Assembly (NCBI GenBank): GCA_036927565.1
Contig: JAYESD010000011.1
Span: 92,417,178 to 92,481,177, forward strand
Reading direction: 5' to 3'
From: Tuctoria greenei
Taxonomy: Eukaryota; Streptophyta; Magnoliopsida; Poales; Poaceae
DNA length: 64,000 nucleotides
This document shows positions 39,866 to 49,759 of this stretch, piece by piece. A program made the position numbers and the translations under genes. The notes under the pieces are model-generated. The model was not told where the DNA came from. It saw nothing but the letters and a program-made list of their open reading frames with translations, and made no database searches. The number at the start of each line of letters is the position of its first letter. Position 1 is the stretch's first letter.

Positions 39866-42800
39866 TGTCACGCCCGGTCATCGTAAAGATGAACAGACGC
39901 TAGTCACATGTACGCCAGGATCAGTTGAATCGTACATGCGTTGATGAATGTGAAATACCATTATATAGCCATGTTCGAATACATAAATAGTCTTACAATA
40001 CGACCCGAAGGTCTACAAATACACACCACAACCTATATACAACATCTAAACAGTTCAACAATATTAAACTATAGCGGAAAGCTAGATAGATGAGAATGGC
40101 TCCATCTCCAGAGGCAGTCGCGCGAAGGATCGCCAGCCTAGCCCAAGTCCTCCAGGTTGACGAAGAAGTCTTCTGGAGCTGCTTCTTCTTCATATTCTAA
40201 TGGAAAAGTAAACGCTTGAGTACATAGAGTACTCAACAAGTGCGGGAAGAGGATGACATGATTGGCTAAAGCAAGGGATGTCCAATTATGGCTTAAGCAC
40301 TTTGTTTAGAACCTAACCTTAGCTTTCAATTAACAATATCATAATTCAAGAAGTAATTCAACACATAATTAAAGATGATGAATGTAACTTGAATCATAAA
40401 TAACCACCATTTCCCAACCATAAGCTAATTATGAACTGGCCCCAAGACGCTTTTGTCCATGAGCACGGCTGTCATGACAGTTTTACCAAATCTCTGCAGA
40501 GAGTGTACCCTTTTCCCACAAGTAGTGATTTCATCCCCTGTTGCCAGGTGGACTAAGTGAACCTCCCTGAATGCCCGTGGTAGCTAACCACATTACACAC
40601 TTCCTTTGGTGTGAGGCCAGGAGATCACAACATGGTCTTTACAAAGGTACTCCCGACTAGTGCTAGCCCTCTAAGGTTTCCACCACTAAGGATTCCCGGA
40701 GTAACCCTCCGCCTCAGAGCCCCCTCTTGAGCCTTGCGATTCCCAGAGCAGTACCCCTACATCATTCCCCGCACCATCCAACTACTAGCATTTCATCGGG
40801 AGAAACCTAATTAATTGACCAAGCTGCCCCATCTCAGTCTCGTGGTGGTACTATAGAGTTTAGTGGCTTCCTCCATAAACCGGTCCTTAGAATCTGGTGG
40901 TACCAAACCAAATCCCGGGTCTCGTGCAAACTGCAGCATACCAAATCTATCCAACCACCAGATTTCTATCCACTACTATTGTGTATCCACCACAATTAAA
41001 GTAATCATAAAGTTTAACATGTCACAATTGTATGAAATCCCATTCCCAATGTTTAAGCATGGCTAAGCATAAATAATACCTATCTACTTCCCAACCCACA
41101 TCAGGTGACAAGGAATTATATGGAACAAGGCATGAAACATGAAATAGGACATCAATTTAATTAGCATGCATCTAACTAAAATCCTAAAATTGGTACAAGA
41201 TGGTCAAGGGCACTTGCCTTCGTCGAAGACTTGGTTGTTGGTGAAGTCTTGGTCTTGGAGATTGAAGTTGGGGTCGTAGTACGACTCTAAATATATTGCC
41301 CAAGCATGGCAAAGAGAAATAAAGGCTAAAATAAGTAAAGAGCACACAACACATGACATCAAACACACACATAGGCATAAAAACTCTATACTAATGCGTC
41401 CCTATGAGGTATTCATTATTTTACATAGCCAAAATATGCATTTTATATTTTTCTTACATTTTTAGGATTTATTTATGGCCAAAAATCATTTTTATTGAAT
41501 TTTCTATGGCCAAAATTTATTTTAAACATTTTTAATAATTTTTCCAGGGTCAAAATATATTTTATTTGAACTCTACAAATTAATTACAGCATAAAAACAT
41601 TTTATACAAATTTTTCCTATTGTTTTTATACTTATTCCTCATTTTTATCTAATTTCTACACATTAAACACACCTATAAACAATATTAAGAAATTAAATAA
41701 AAGTCCAGGGACTGAATAATAAGTTTCCTACACTGTACAGGGGATAAGTCCATAATTCTACAAATTTCCAGGGGTTATATTGTTTATTTAAATGATTAAA
41801 TCCAATTCCAGGGAGTCCAGGGGCTAGTTTGCTAAATTCAGGGGCTAGATCTGAATTCCAGCAAAGGTTAGGGGGTAGCTCGCAAGATTCCAGGGGCCAC
41901 GGTGTAAAGTCAGCGGCGGGAAAGGGGTGTTTAAATGTGGGACGTTGGATGTGAAGTGAACGCGCAGGATTTTATTAAACGAACCGTTACGGGGATCTAA
42001 TCATGGCCGTTCGGTCGAAATCGACGGCTGGGAAGCGGCCACGTCACCTCTGGCGACACCGGCGGCACACGGCGCGGCGGCGGCCGAGTCCCGCGGCAGC
42101 GAGCTCGCCGGACGAGGCCAAAACGGCGAAAACACCACTAATTCTAAGCGTACTTTACACTAAACGAAAGAAGAGAGGATAGGGAGCATACCTAGGGGGG
42201 TCGCGAGGTCCGAAATTGGCCGAAGAGGGGTTGGCGACGAGAGGTGGCAGCGGTTGGCGTCGGCACTCGTGGTCTTGGCGATTTCCCGGCGATCTCCCCG
42301 CTAAACCTTGCTTGGCGTGCTCCTGGTGTCACGGCGAAGGCGTTAAAGGGCATAGAAGGGTGAGGCAATCGACGGTTAGCCGGGAACGGAGGTGACCAAC
42401 CGTGGCGACGGTGAGGCTGGGGTTTGCACGCGGGGAGGGAGAAAGAGAGGGGGAGAGGGAAATTTTATAGAGGGGATGAGTGCGGTGGTTGCTGGCGCGC
42501 GCGCAGGGGGTTTTCCCAGGGTGGAGTCGTGCGTAGGGCGATGGTTGGAGGGGGGGTGCGGCGTGGGCGCGACGCGGGAGAGAGGGAGGAAGGAGTTGCT
42601 CGGTGGGGGAGATGACAAGCGGGCCCCGCCCGACAGAGAGAGAAGAGAGAGGGGGTCGGGAGGGGTTGGGCCGCGGGTGAGAAGGGAATAAATGGGCCGG
42701 GGTGGGGAAATTTGGTCCAACAGGGGGTTTTATTCTTTTATTTTTCTTTTTCCATTATTTTCTTTGATTTGATTTCAATTTCAAATTTAATCATTTGCTA

Positions 42801-42891
42801 CACGTTTGAACTTCAAAAATTCACACAAAAATGCAACATACAAAGCACTATAGTTTGATCAAATTTTATTACATGAAATATGGATGTTACA
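39866..42891 (-). repeat. 5' LTR of the Tekay element
   Basis: 3026 bases. As the right-hand LTR of a minus-strand element it holds the promoter. With the TATA at 42463-42469, U3 is only about 420 bases and R-U5 about 2.5 kb, giving a very long leader. A donor-like CCTAG/GTATGC lies at 42192/42191, about 240 bases into the predicted transcript, and the same bases occur in the other LTR (about 33229). Confidence 0.95.
42463..42469 (-). promoter_or_regulatory. TATA box of the Tekay element
   Basis: CTATAAAATTTCC on the minus strand, followed by a long CT-rich tract (CCCTCTCCCCCTCTC), the pyrimidine patch common in grass core promoters. Identical in the 3' LTR at 33500-33506. Confidence 0.7.
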
Positions 42892-43130
42892 ATTTGCCAC
42901 CAAATGAAAATATTTTGTATTCAAGTTGAGTCCCAACTTAGCGGAGCGCTCCCCACTTTTAAGAAAATCAAGTTGACTGTTTAATATCAAACCTGTTTTC
43001 CTCAATGAGCTAGCTCGTGATCTACCCGCAATTCATTCGATTTGTTCATTATACTCAATAACATGAAATACTTGCTCCAATTCAATAATCCCCATGGTCC
43101 ATGCATGAGTTACCGCTTAGTGGTGGTGTC
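42892..43130 (-). mobile_element. L1-type LINE, part upstream of the Tekay insertion
   Basis: Begins with the right target duplication ATTTG (42892-42896). Minus-strand reading shows LILNSQLDFLKS and LNTKYFHLVA, the stretch that precedes the RT domain in plant L1 ORF2. It joins in sense to 30907 and below. The upstream (5') limit is unclear and sequence is unrecognisable beyond about 43130. Confidence 0.75.
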
Positions 43131-44486
43131 ACATAATTCCATGGTCGTCGTCTTCCAACCGTTCGTTGATTTTCTCATGGCATGAGAAGGTGACCACAGC
43201 AGGCTGGAAGTGAGGACACCTTTATGATTAGGTCATGGCAGGTAGCCAGCAGGTCTTGTGGTGGCATGTCATCTCCTCCATCTGCTCGGCTTCATGTACG
43301 GTGATAGTATTTTGATGGAGACCAGGAACCACGATGCAGAAACGGTTGTTTCGGGAGTGGGCTTGCATGCTGTTATAGGTTTATTGGGCAATTTCATTAC
43401 AGAACATAAATTATGACCAAAATAGTAATAAATATGAACATTAGCAACACACATGCAACTGCAGTCATATTAAAATAGAAGACCGAAACACTTCACACAT
43501 TTATAGCCAGAGTAATCGATGTTGATGTGGTTGTGTTAGTGTTCATGTAGACTAATTCACACAGTTGGCGATGGAGATGACGATGAGTAGCACTGCCCAA
43601 CTTGGACAAGAAATAACCCATGATGAACAATGCGAGTAGTAGTACAAAGCATTTTCCATAAAAGTCTTACTTACCCTGTCCTGATACATGATCACGAGAA
43701 AATGTTGTTGATCTCCTCTCCAGATCGTTGGTACACACCGATGCTCGGAACAGAGTAGACTACAATGGAGACTTAAGTTGCGGGAAATGCTAAAACCTAA
43801 TTGTTCTTCTATGTCAGGCGTATATGGCCCACCCCTTTTATTTATAGCAGATTGGCAATCCCCTGTGGACTCTGAGTTGGTTATATCATCACATGATTTG
43901 GTTACGATCCAAACTGATTCATCTGTTTATAACACGTCCATCTACGACTCAATTTCCTGAGTAGTAAATATAAACATTGACTGAGCTTGAATTCATGAAA
44001 TGAGTGCTGTGCATGCGGGTGAGTAGGAGTGTGTGTGTACCACTCCTCATCTCATTCGCTTGGGGAGTGCTAGAACACCTCGACTTATAAGTGAGTACCA
44101 CTATCCTTTTGCTCTCCATGTGATACTAAGATTTTGCACCTAACTCTTAGCCGTCCATGAACCTTTAAGACATATTAGAAATTTTACTTGGACCTTGACC
44201 TCTTGAACCAGATCTCAACATATGCTCTTTCAGCGCATCCTCCTTGATTCCGTGAGGATTTTGACAGAAATCGGGAACCACAATGCAACTCTTTTTGGAA
44301 AGGCTGAAAGGCATTGATTCATAAGTAGGTAGAAAGTTGACGTACAAGTAGTACATTGTTACATGTATAATGATTCAGACCAGAAAAAAACACACATCCA
44401 ATGAACACCTCAAAATGGAGATGATCAGGAGCAGAGTATCAGGAGCAGTTGAGCCTGCTATTCTCCAGAGGTGGAACTGATCCTTT
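43131..44486. other. noncoding stretch without recognised gene
   Basis: I see no TE ends. Two minus-strand segments, about 43309-43345 and 44258-44300, encode similar peptides (CIVVPGLHQN and CIVVPDFCQN), so a small diverged duplication may be present. Nothing else can be supported. Confidence 0.45.
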
Positions 44487-45160
44487 CACTACTACAGAAA
44501 ACGTTTTCACAGGCAGCTCAAGACATATTATTGCAGGCACTTTTAAAATTCACCTGTAACAAAGCGCCCGTGAAAATGGCCATTATCACAGACAGCAGCA
44601 AAAAACGCCTGTGAAAATGCATTATCACAAGCGGTTCTTTACTCCCGACCGCCTATGATAATGCATTATCACAACATTTTTTTTAAACCGCATGTGTGCT
44701 GTTTGTGACTGACCGTAATTAGGACGCAATAAACTGATGCTAATAAGGAGGCAAGAAACGACAACATTTAGACAGATTTGAGCTAACACAATTAGGTCTG
44801 TAGGATATTAAAAGATTTAGACCGAATTACATTTGCAGAGATACAAACAAAAAATATGCAAAAGAAATTACAACACAACACCTCACACAAATTACAACGC
44901 AACACATCACAGGAGCTCGAGTAACTGGCGTGCCGCGGCGGCCTCCCTCTGGCTGGTGCGTGTCGGCGTGGAGCCGCAGTTCCGCAATGGCCAGAAGAAG
45001 CTCGTCGCGCGGCCATCACCCGAAGCCGCGTCCCTCGGCTCCGGGATGCTGATGACCCTGTCGCCATTGACGTCTAGTTCGCGCATCATTTGCGTGAGCT
45101 CGTCGAAGCTGAGCGGCTGCCCCACCCGCGCCATGGACCGGGCCAGCTCGGCGGCAAAGA
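44487..45160. mobile_element. CACTA transposon end with captured gene fragment
   Basis: CACTACTACAGAAAACG at 44487 is a CACTA-type terminus, and the next 200 bases carry subterminal repeats of the kind CCTGTGAAAATG / CATTATCACA (at least five, both orientations). The element continues right into a calmodulin-like gene fragment. The other terminus (TAGTG) is not seen because Tat T2 sequence begins at about 45161. No transposase is present. Confidence 0.7.
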
Positions 45161-45162
45161 CA
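44907..45162 (-). pseudogene. calmodulin-like (EF-hand) gene fragment captured in CACTA element
   Basis: On the minus strand AAELARSMARVGQPLSFDEL is followed by TQMMRELDVNGDRVISIPE. Residues DVNGDRVISIPE (45039-45074) form a full 12-position EF-hand loop with acidic or polar ligands at 1, 3, 5, 9 and Glu at 12. Wording before the loop matches plant calmodulin-like proteins. GC content is well above that of the flanking CACTA DNA. No start codon of its own and only one EF-hand remain; beyond the loop the frame degenerates to a stop at 44907. Such capture of host gene pieces is known for CACTA elements. Confidence 0.65.
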
Positions 45163-45164
45163 GT

Positions 45165-45600
45165 GGCAAACCCAAGGTGTGGTGTCCAATTCACAAAATG
45201 GACAGCCACAGTTTGGAAGACTGCCGGGAGGTCCAAAACCTTGCCGAGTGCTATAACAAATGCCAGGAAGAATCTCCTTTCCGATAGAGGGAAGGAAAAC
45301 AAAAAGTCGACGAAGTTCCGGCTGAAGAGGAGTTAGGTTTTCAGGATCCCAAAAAGGACCTGAAGGCCGTCTACACCTCCGTCGACGACGATTCCGACGT
45401 CTCCGACAACGAGCGTCGGAAGACCATGAACACCATTTTTGTGGATCATGGGACATCACCTCCCGCCGCGTCATCAAGACTATGCGTCGGGGCATGGCTG
45501 CTGTAGCTCCTACAGCGAGACCGGAGCCTCATCGGAAGTGGGTGGACACAGCCATCACTTTTGATGCTTCGGACTGCCCTCGAAGCATGGTTGGAGCAAG
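45165..45600 (+). pseudogene. gag: Tat T2 gag C-terminus and gag-protease linker
   Basis: VWCPIHKMDSHSLEDCREVQ is the Tat gag Cys/His motif. The rest is a linker with an acidic stretch. A frame stop near 45285 and no N-terminal capsid show it is incomplete. Confidence 0.7.
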
Positions 45601-46219
45601 TTAGTTACCTTTGATGGTATCTCCTACCATCAATAACATCCAGTTCCATCATGTCATGGTAGACGGAGGTTCGGGGCTCAACCTCATAAGCTTCGAAGCT
45701 TTTACCAAGCTTTAGCTCCGACCTTCGGATCTCCACCCCTCCCGACCTTTCTACGGAGTAGGTCCAGGAGCCATTACCCCACTCGGAGCTATTACCCTCC
45801 CCGTTACCTTCGGGACGCGGGAGAAGTATCGCACCGAGAAGTTGGTCTTTGACGTAGCTCAGATCAACTTACCCTTCAACACCATCTTGGGTAGGCCTGC
45901 CTTGTACAAATTCATGGCAGCTGCTCATTATGGCTACCTGGTGTTAAAAATGCCAACACCAGTAGGCGTTCTCCGAATCCGCGGAGATCATACTGCCGGA
46001 GTAACTGCACTGGAAGAACTCCATGCACTTACAATGGCGCAAGAGGAGGAATCCAGGCAGGAGCAGGCTCCGAAACCCCTGAGCACTCGTCAACGAGGCT
46101 CGACTTCTGCACCTCGTGTGCAGCCAAGCGGCGACGCCGATATTCCCGTCAAAGTCGTCCAAATCAGTTCTGATGCCGCTCAGACCACCAGTATATCGGG
46201 GGGATTGAATGACAAATAG
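45601..46219 (+). pseudogene. pol: Tat T2 aspartic protease
   Basis: INNIQFHHVMVDGGSGLNLI carries the Tat protease motif. PLGAITLPVTFGTREKYR, VFDVAQINLPFNTILGRPALY and GDHTAGVTALEELHAL follow. A stop (TAG) follows FTKL at about 45714. The open part is 45842-46219, and the next TAG lies just before RT. Confidence 0.82.
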
Positions 46220-46258
46220 GAACTCGCACTCATTACATTCCTCCGGGCTAATGTCGAC

Positions 46259-47527
46259 ATGTTTGCCTGGCAACCGTCACAAATGTCTGGGATCCCCAGG
46301 GAAGTGATTGAGCACAATCTGAAGATCTACCCCGACGCCCGGCCTGTGCATCAGAAGCCTCAGAAGCAATCCGTAGAGCGACAAAACTTCATTCGACAAG
46401 AAGTGAAGAAGTTGCTCGAAGCTGGATTCATCCGAGAAGTCTTCCATCCAAAATGGCTGGCAAACCCAGTCGTTGTGCCCAAGGCTGGCGGGAAGCTTCG
46501 GATGTGTATCGACTATACAACAATAAATAAGGCATGTCCAAAAGATCCATTCCCACTACCTAGAATAGATCAGATAGTGGATTCCACCTCCGGGTGTGAA
46601 TTACTGTGTTTCCTAGACGCATATTCTGGGTATCACCAAATCAGAATGTCTAGGGAAGATGAAGAGCATACCTCTTTCATCACAGTAGATGGATTGTACT
46701 GTTATACATCCATGCCATTTGGTCTCAAGAATGCAGCTTCAACCTTTGTACGAGCTATGTACAAAACCTTTGAAGACCTTATTAGAGACATAGTGGAAGT
46801 GTACGTTGATGACATCATGGTCAAAGTCAAGAACAAGGAGTCTCTCCTTAACACCTTGCAGGCTGTCTTCGACAAGCTGCGGGTCACCCGCACAAAGCAA
46901 AATCCAGACAAGTTTGTCTTTGGGGTTAGCTCCGGAAAACTTCTTGGTTTCCTGGTAAGTCATCGGGGCATAGAAGCTAATCCGGCGAAGATCAAATCCA
47001 TTGAAGACATGCAGCCACCAGCTCGCATTAAAGATGTCCAAAAGCTGACTGGATGTCTAGCAGCCCTCAGCCGGTTCATTTCAAGACTAGCGGAATGGGT
47101 ACTCCCCGTCTTCAAGTTATTGAGGAAGTATGGACCATTCCAATGGTCTGAAGAAGCAGAAAAGGCATTCCAGGAGCTAAAACAGTTCCTCACAACCCTA
47201 CCAATTCTTGTAGCTCCAAACCCTGGTGTGCCTTTGTTACTTTACATTTCAGCGACTGACGAAGTCGTCAGTATGGTCCTGGTCGCGGAGAGACCAGAAC
47301 TACCCCATACTCAGGAATCCAGACCCCTCCAAGAGGGTCCGGAGAATCCCGAAAGAGAGTCTGGGTCCCAGCTCCCAGACTTGAATCCACAAGAAGTCAC
47401 TTCAGAAGACCCAGACCCCTCCGGGAGGGTCCAGGTCGTTTCTGAAGAAGCTTCGGGTTCCTCCAGCCAGGACCCGGAGGTCCCCGAAGAAAATCCGGAT
47501 CCCTCCGAGAGGATCCGGGTCAGTTAA
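46259..47527 (+). CDS. pol: Tat T2 reverse transcriptase plus repeat-rich linker
   Basis: 422 open codons. RT motifs: MFAWQPSQMSGIPREVIEH, FIREVFHPKWLANPVVVPKA, FLDAYSGYHQIRM, catalytic VEVYVDDIMVKVKNKE (both Asp), NPDKFVFGVSSGKLLGF and GCLAALSRFISRLAEW. After the RNase H start (LLYISATDEVVSMVL, about residue 335) the protein enters about 80 residues rich in Pro, Glu, Asp and Ser, made of imperfect repeats like PDPSGRVQVVSEEASG. A TAA at 47525 then interrupts it before PVYFISEVLHDAKTRY resumes. Confidence 0.88.
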   Translation: MFAWQPSQMSGIPREVIEHNLKIYPDARPVHQKPQKQSVERQNFIRQEVKKLLEAGFIREVFHPKWLANPVVVPKAGGKLRMCIDYTTINKACPKDPFPLPRIDQIVDSTSGCELLCFLDAYSGYHQIRMSREDEEHTSFITVDGLYCYTSMPFGLKNAASTFVRAMYKTFEDLIRDIVEVYVDDIMVKVKNKESLLNTLQAVFDKLRVTRTKQNPDKFVFGVSSGKLLGFLVSHRGIEANPAKIKSIEDMQPPARIKDVQKLTGCLAALSRFISRLAEWVLPVFKLLRKYGPFQWSEEAEKAFQELKQFLTTLPILVAPNPGVPLLLYISATDEVVSMVLVAERPELPHTQESRPLQEGPENPERESGSQLPDLNPQEVTSEDPDPSGRVQVVSEEASGSSSQDPEVPEENPDPSERIRVS

Positions 47528-48300
47528 GAGGAAGCTCCGGGCCCCTCCAGGAGAGTCCAGACCATTCAGCGCCCAGTGTACTTTATCAGTGAAGTACTAC
47601 ATGATGCCAAGACTCGATACCTAGAGGTGCATAAGCTGCTCTATGCAGTTCTTATCGCCTCCAGGAAGCTTCGCCATTATTTCCAAGCTCACAAGATCTC
47701 AGTGGTGACTTCTTACCCACTTCGAGCAATCATGCATAATCCCAACTCAACTGGGAATGTTGCAAAGTGGGCAGCGGAATTGGCCGAATTCGATCTCGAA
47801 TTGATTTCAAGGCAAGCAATCAAGAGTCAAGCATTGGCAGACTTCGTGGCGGAATGGACTCCCTCTCCATCAAACCCTGGGGGCCCCAGTGAGCAAAAGC
47901 CGTAACACGAAGCTCCGGCCTTCACCGAGCCTCATTGGACCCTCTACTTCGACGGCTCCATGCAAAAGCAGGGGGCCGGAGCTGGAATCCTTCTCCTTGC
48001 ACCAACCGGGGAGAAGATAAAATACATGGTACACCTTGACTTCAAGGCGACCAACAACATGGCGGAGTACGAAGCACTCATCTACGGACTAAAGGTGGCA
48101 CTGTCATATGGTGTCAAGCAATTGCTGGTCAAGGGAGATTCATAGCTCATCATTAAGCAAGTGAAGGGTGAATGCTCCTGCAACAATCTCTAGCTAGCTG
48201 CTTACCTCCTTGAAGTCCAGAGGCTTCAGAAGGACCTCGAAGTCCTAGATCTCCACCATGTCCAGCGTGCCCACAACGCTGAAGCCGACGAACTCTCAAC
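47528..48300 (+). pseudogene. pol: Tat T2 RNase H end and archaeal-type RNase H
   Basis: PVYFISEVLHDAKTRYLEV to QALADFVAEW (47576-47905) completes the first RNase H. The second shows LYFDGS, NNMAEYEALIYGLKVAL, LLVKGDS and NAEADELS, giving the Asp-Glu-Asp-Asp set of an archaeal-like RNase H. Stops follow at 47903, after KGDS (about 48143) and at about 48192. Confidence 0.85.
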
Positions 48301-48550
48301 GAAAGCGTCAACTGGAGCTCTGGTTCCTGACGGAACTTTTGTCTGGAGGTTGTCAAAACCCACAGCTCAGCCTGTCGAACTGAGCGAAGGGGGCGAGATC
48401 AGCATCCCGAAGCTGACGGTCCCGATGGCCCTGTTACCATGGCAGCCATCAAGGGTCGTAGGTGCTGCCGGAAGCTCCGAGCAACCCAGCACGCAAGACT
48501 CAAATGCTTAAGTTAGTTCTGATGCATGGATCTCGGAGATCCGGAACTAC

Positions 48551-49759
48551 TTGAAAGATAACATCCTTCATGACGATGATGTATCCGCTGACCGGGTAGT
48601 CAGATTGGCTAAAAGATACACGTTGGTAGAAGGGGATCTCTATCGGCGCGGTGCCAACGACATCCTAATGTGGTGCATCACAAGGGAAGAAGGCTGCGAG
48701 CTCCTCGCAGAAATCCATGGAGGCGAGTGTGGGAACCACGCGTCTTCCCGCACGCTGGTTGGTAAAGCCTTTCGGCATGGCTTCTACTGGCCTACAGCAC
48801 TCCAGGATGCAACTGAGCTGGTGAAGAAATGCGAAGCATGTCAATTTCATGCAAAGCAAATTCACACACTGGCTCAGCCCCTACAAATGATACCTCCTAC
48901 ATGGCCCTTCGCTGTGTGGGGGATGAACATCTTGGGACCTTTCACAAGAGCCGTCGGAGGTAACAAGTTCCTGTACGTTGCCATTGACAAGTTCACCAAG
49001 TGGCCGGAAGCAACTCCAGTTGTGACAATCAACAAGCAATATGCTATCATCTTTTTGCAGTCCATTGTATGCAGATTTGGAGTCCCAAACAAAATCATCA
49101 CTAATAATAGTACCCAATTCACAAGCTCTGCATTTCAAGGATATTGCGAAGACCTCGGCATTCAAGTTTTCTACGCCTCCGTAGCTCACCCAGCAAGCAA
49201 TGGCCAAGCCGAGAGAGCAAATGCTGAAATCCTTAGAGGACTCAAAACGCGCACCTATGAGTGCTTGAAAAAACATGGAGCCAACTGGATTGAAGAGCTT
49301 CCACCCACTTTATGGGCCAACAGTACAACTCCAAACCGGTCAACCGGAGAGACACCCTTCTTCCTGGTGTATGGAGCTGAAGCAATCCTTCCTCCAGAAA
49401 TCACCTTGGGGTCACTCCAGGTCCGGACCTTTGACGAAGCCATGCAGGACCATCTCCGGTGTGAAGACCTAGACCTCCTTGAGGAGGGAAGGTGCCAAGC
49501 AGTTGTTCGGAATGCCCGGTACCGCCAAGCCCTTCGGCGCTATCATCAGCGGCATGTACACAACCGACAGCTCGAGGAAGGCGATCTGGTGCTACGGAGA
49601 ATACAATCCAGAGAAGGGTTAAACAAACTCTCCCTCAGCTGGGAGGGACCCTTCTGAGTGATTAAAGTATCTCGTCCCGGAAGCGTTCGCTTGGCTACCG
49701 AGGATGGGACACCTCTCCCAAATCCTTGGAACATTGAGCACCTCCGTAAGTTCTACACT
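48551..49759 (+). pseudogene. pol: Tat T2 integrase with two lost catalytic aspartates
   Basis: The zinc domain is HGGECGNHASSRTL... with CEACQFHAKQ. In the catalytic core the first Asp is Asn (VWGMNILGPF) and the second is Asn (IITNNSTQFTS), while the Glu in NGQAERANAEI remains. Each of these two losses fits one G-to-A change, and a third turns the following Gly codon into Ser. The C-terminal domain (LVLRRIQ...SLSWEGPF) meets a TGA at 49655-49657, then VIKVSRPGSVRLATEDG to the natural end NIEHLRKFYT at about 49759. Confidence 0.9.

Larger units (their letters stand above)
30913..42891 (-). mobile_element. complete Tekay-clade chromovirus with histone-mimic ORF
   Basis: This 11,979-base element has LTRs of 3018 and 3026 bases beginning TGTCA(T/C)GCCCGGTC and ending GGATGTTACA, a 5-base target duplication ATTTG, a primer site for initiator Met tRNA and a polypurine tract. 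Minus-strand order: extra ORF, gag with zinc knuckle, protease, RT, RNase H, integrase, chromodomain. That order and the long LTRs are typical of Tekay/Del. I recall the rice elements RIRE3 and RIRE8 having an extra orf0 at the same place. LTR divergence by eye is around 5%, so it is moderately old. Pol holds several nonsense codons, so this copy is not autonomous. Confidence 0.95.

Noticed and set aside
45090..45287. A small plus-strand gene spanning the CACTA-Tat junction
   Set aside because: Its first part is antisense to the calmodulin-like fragment and its second is Tat gag; it is a chance fusion.
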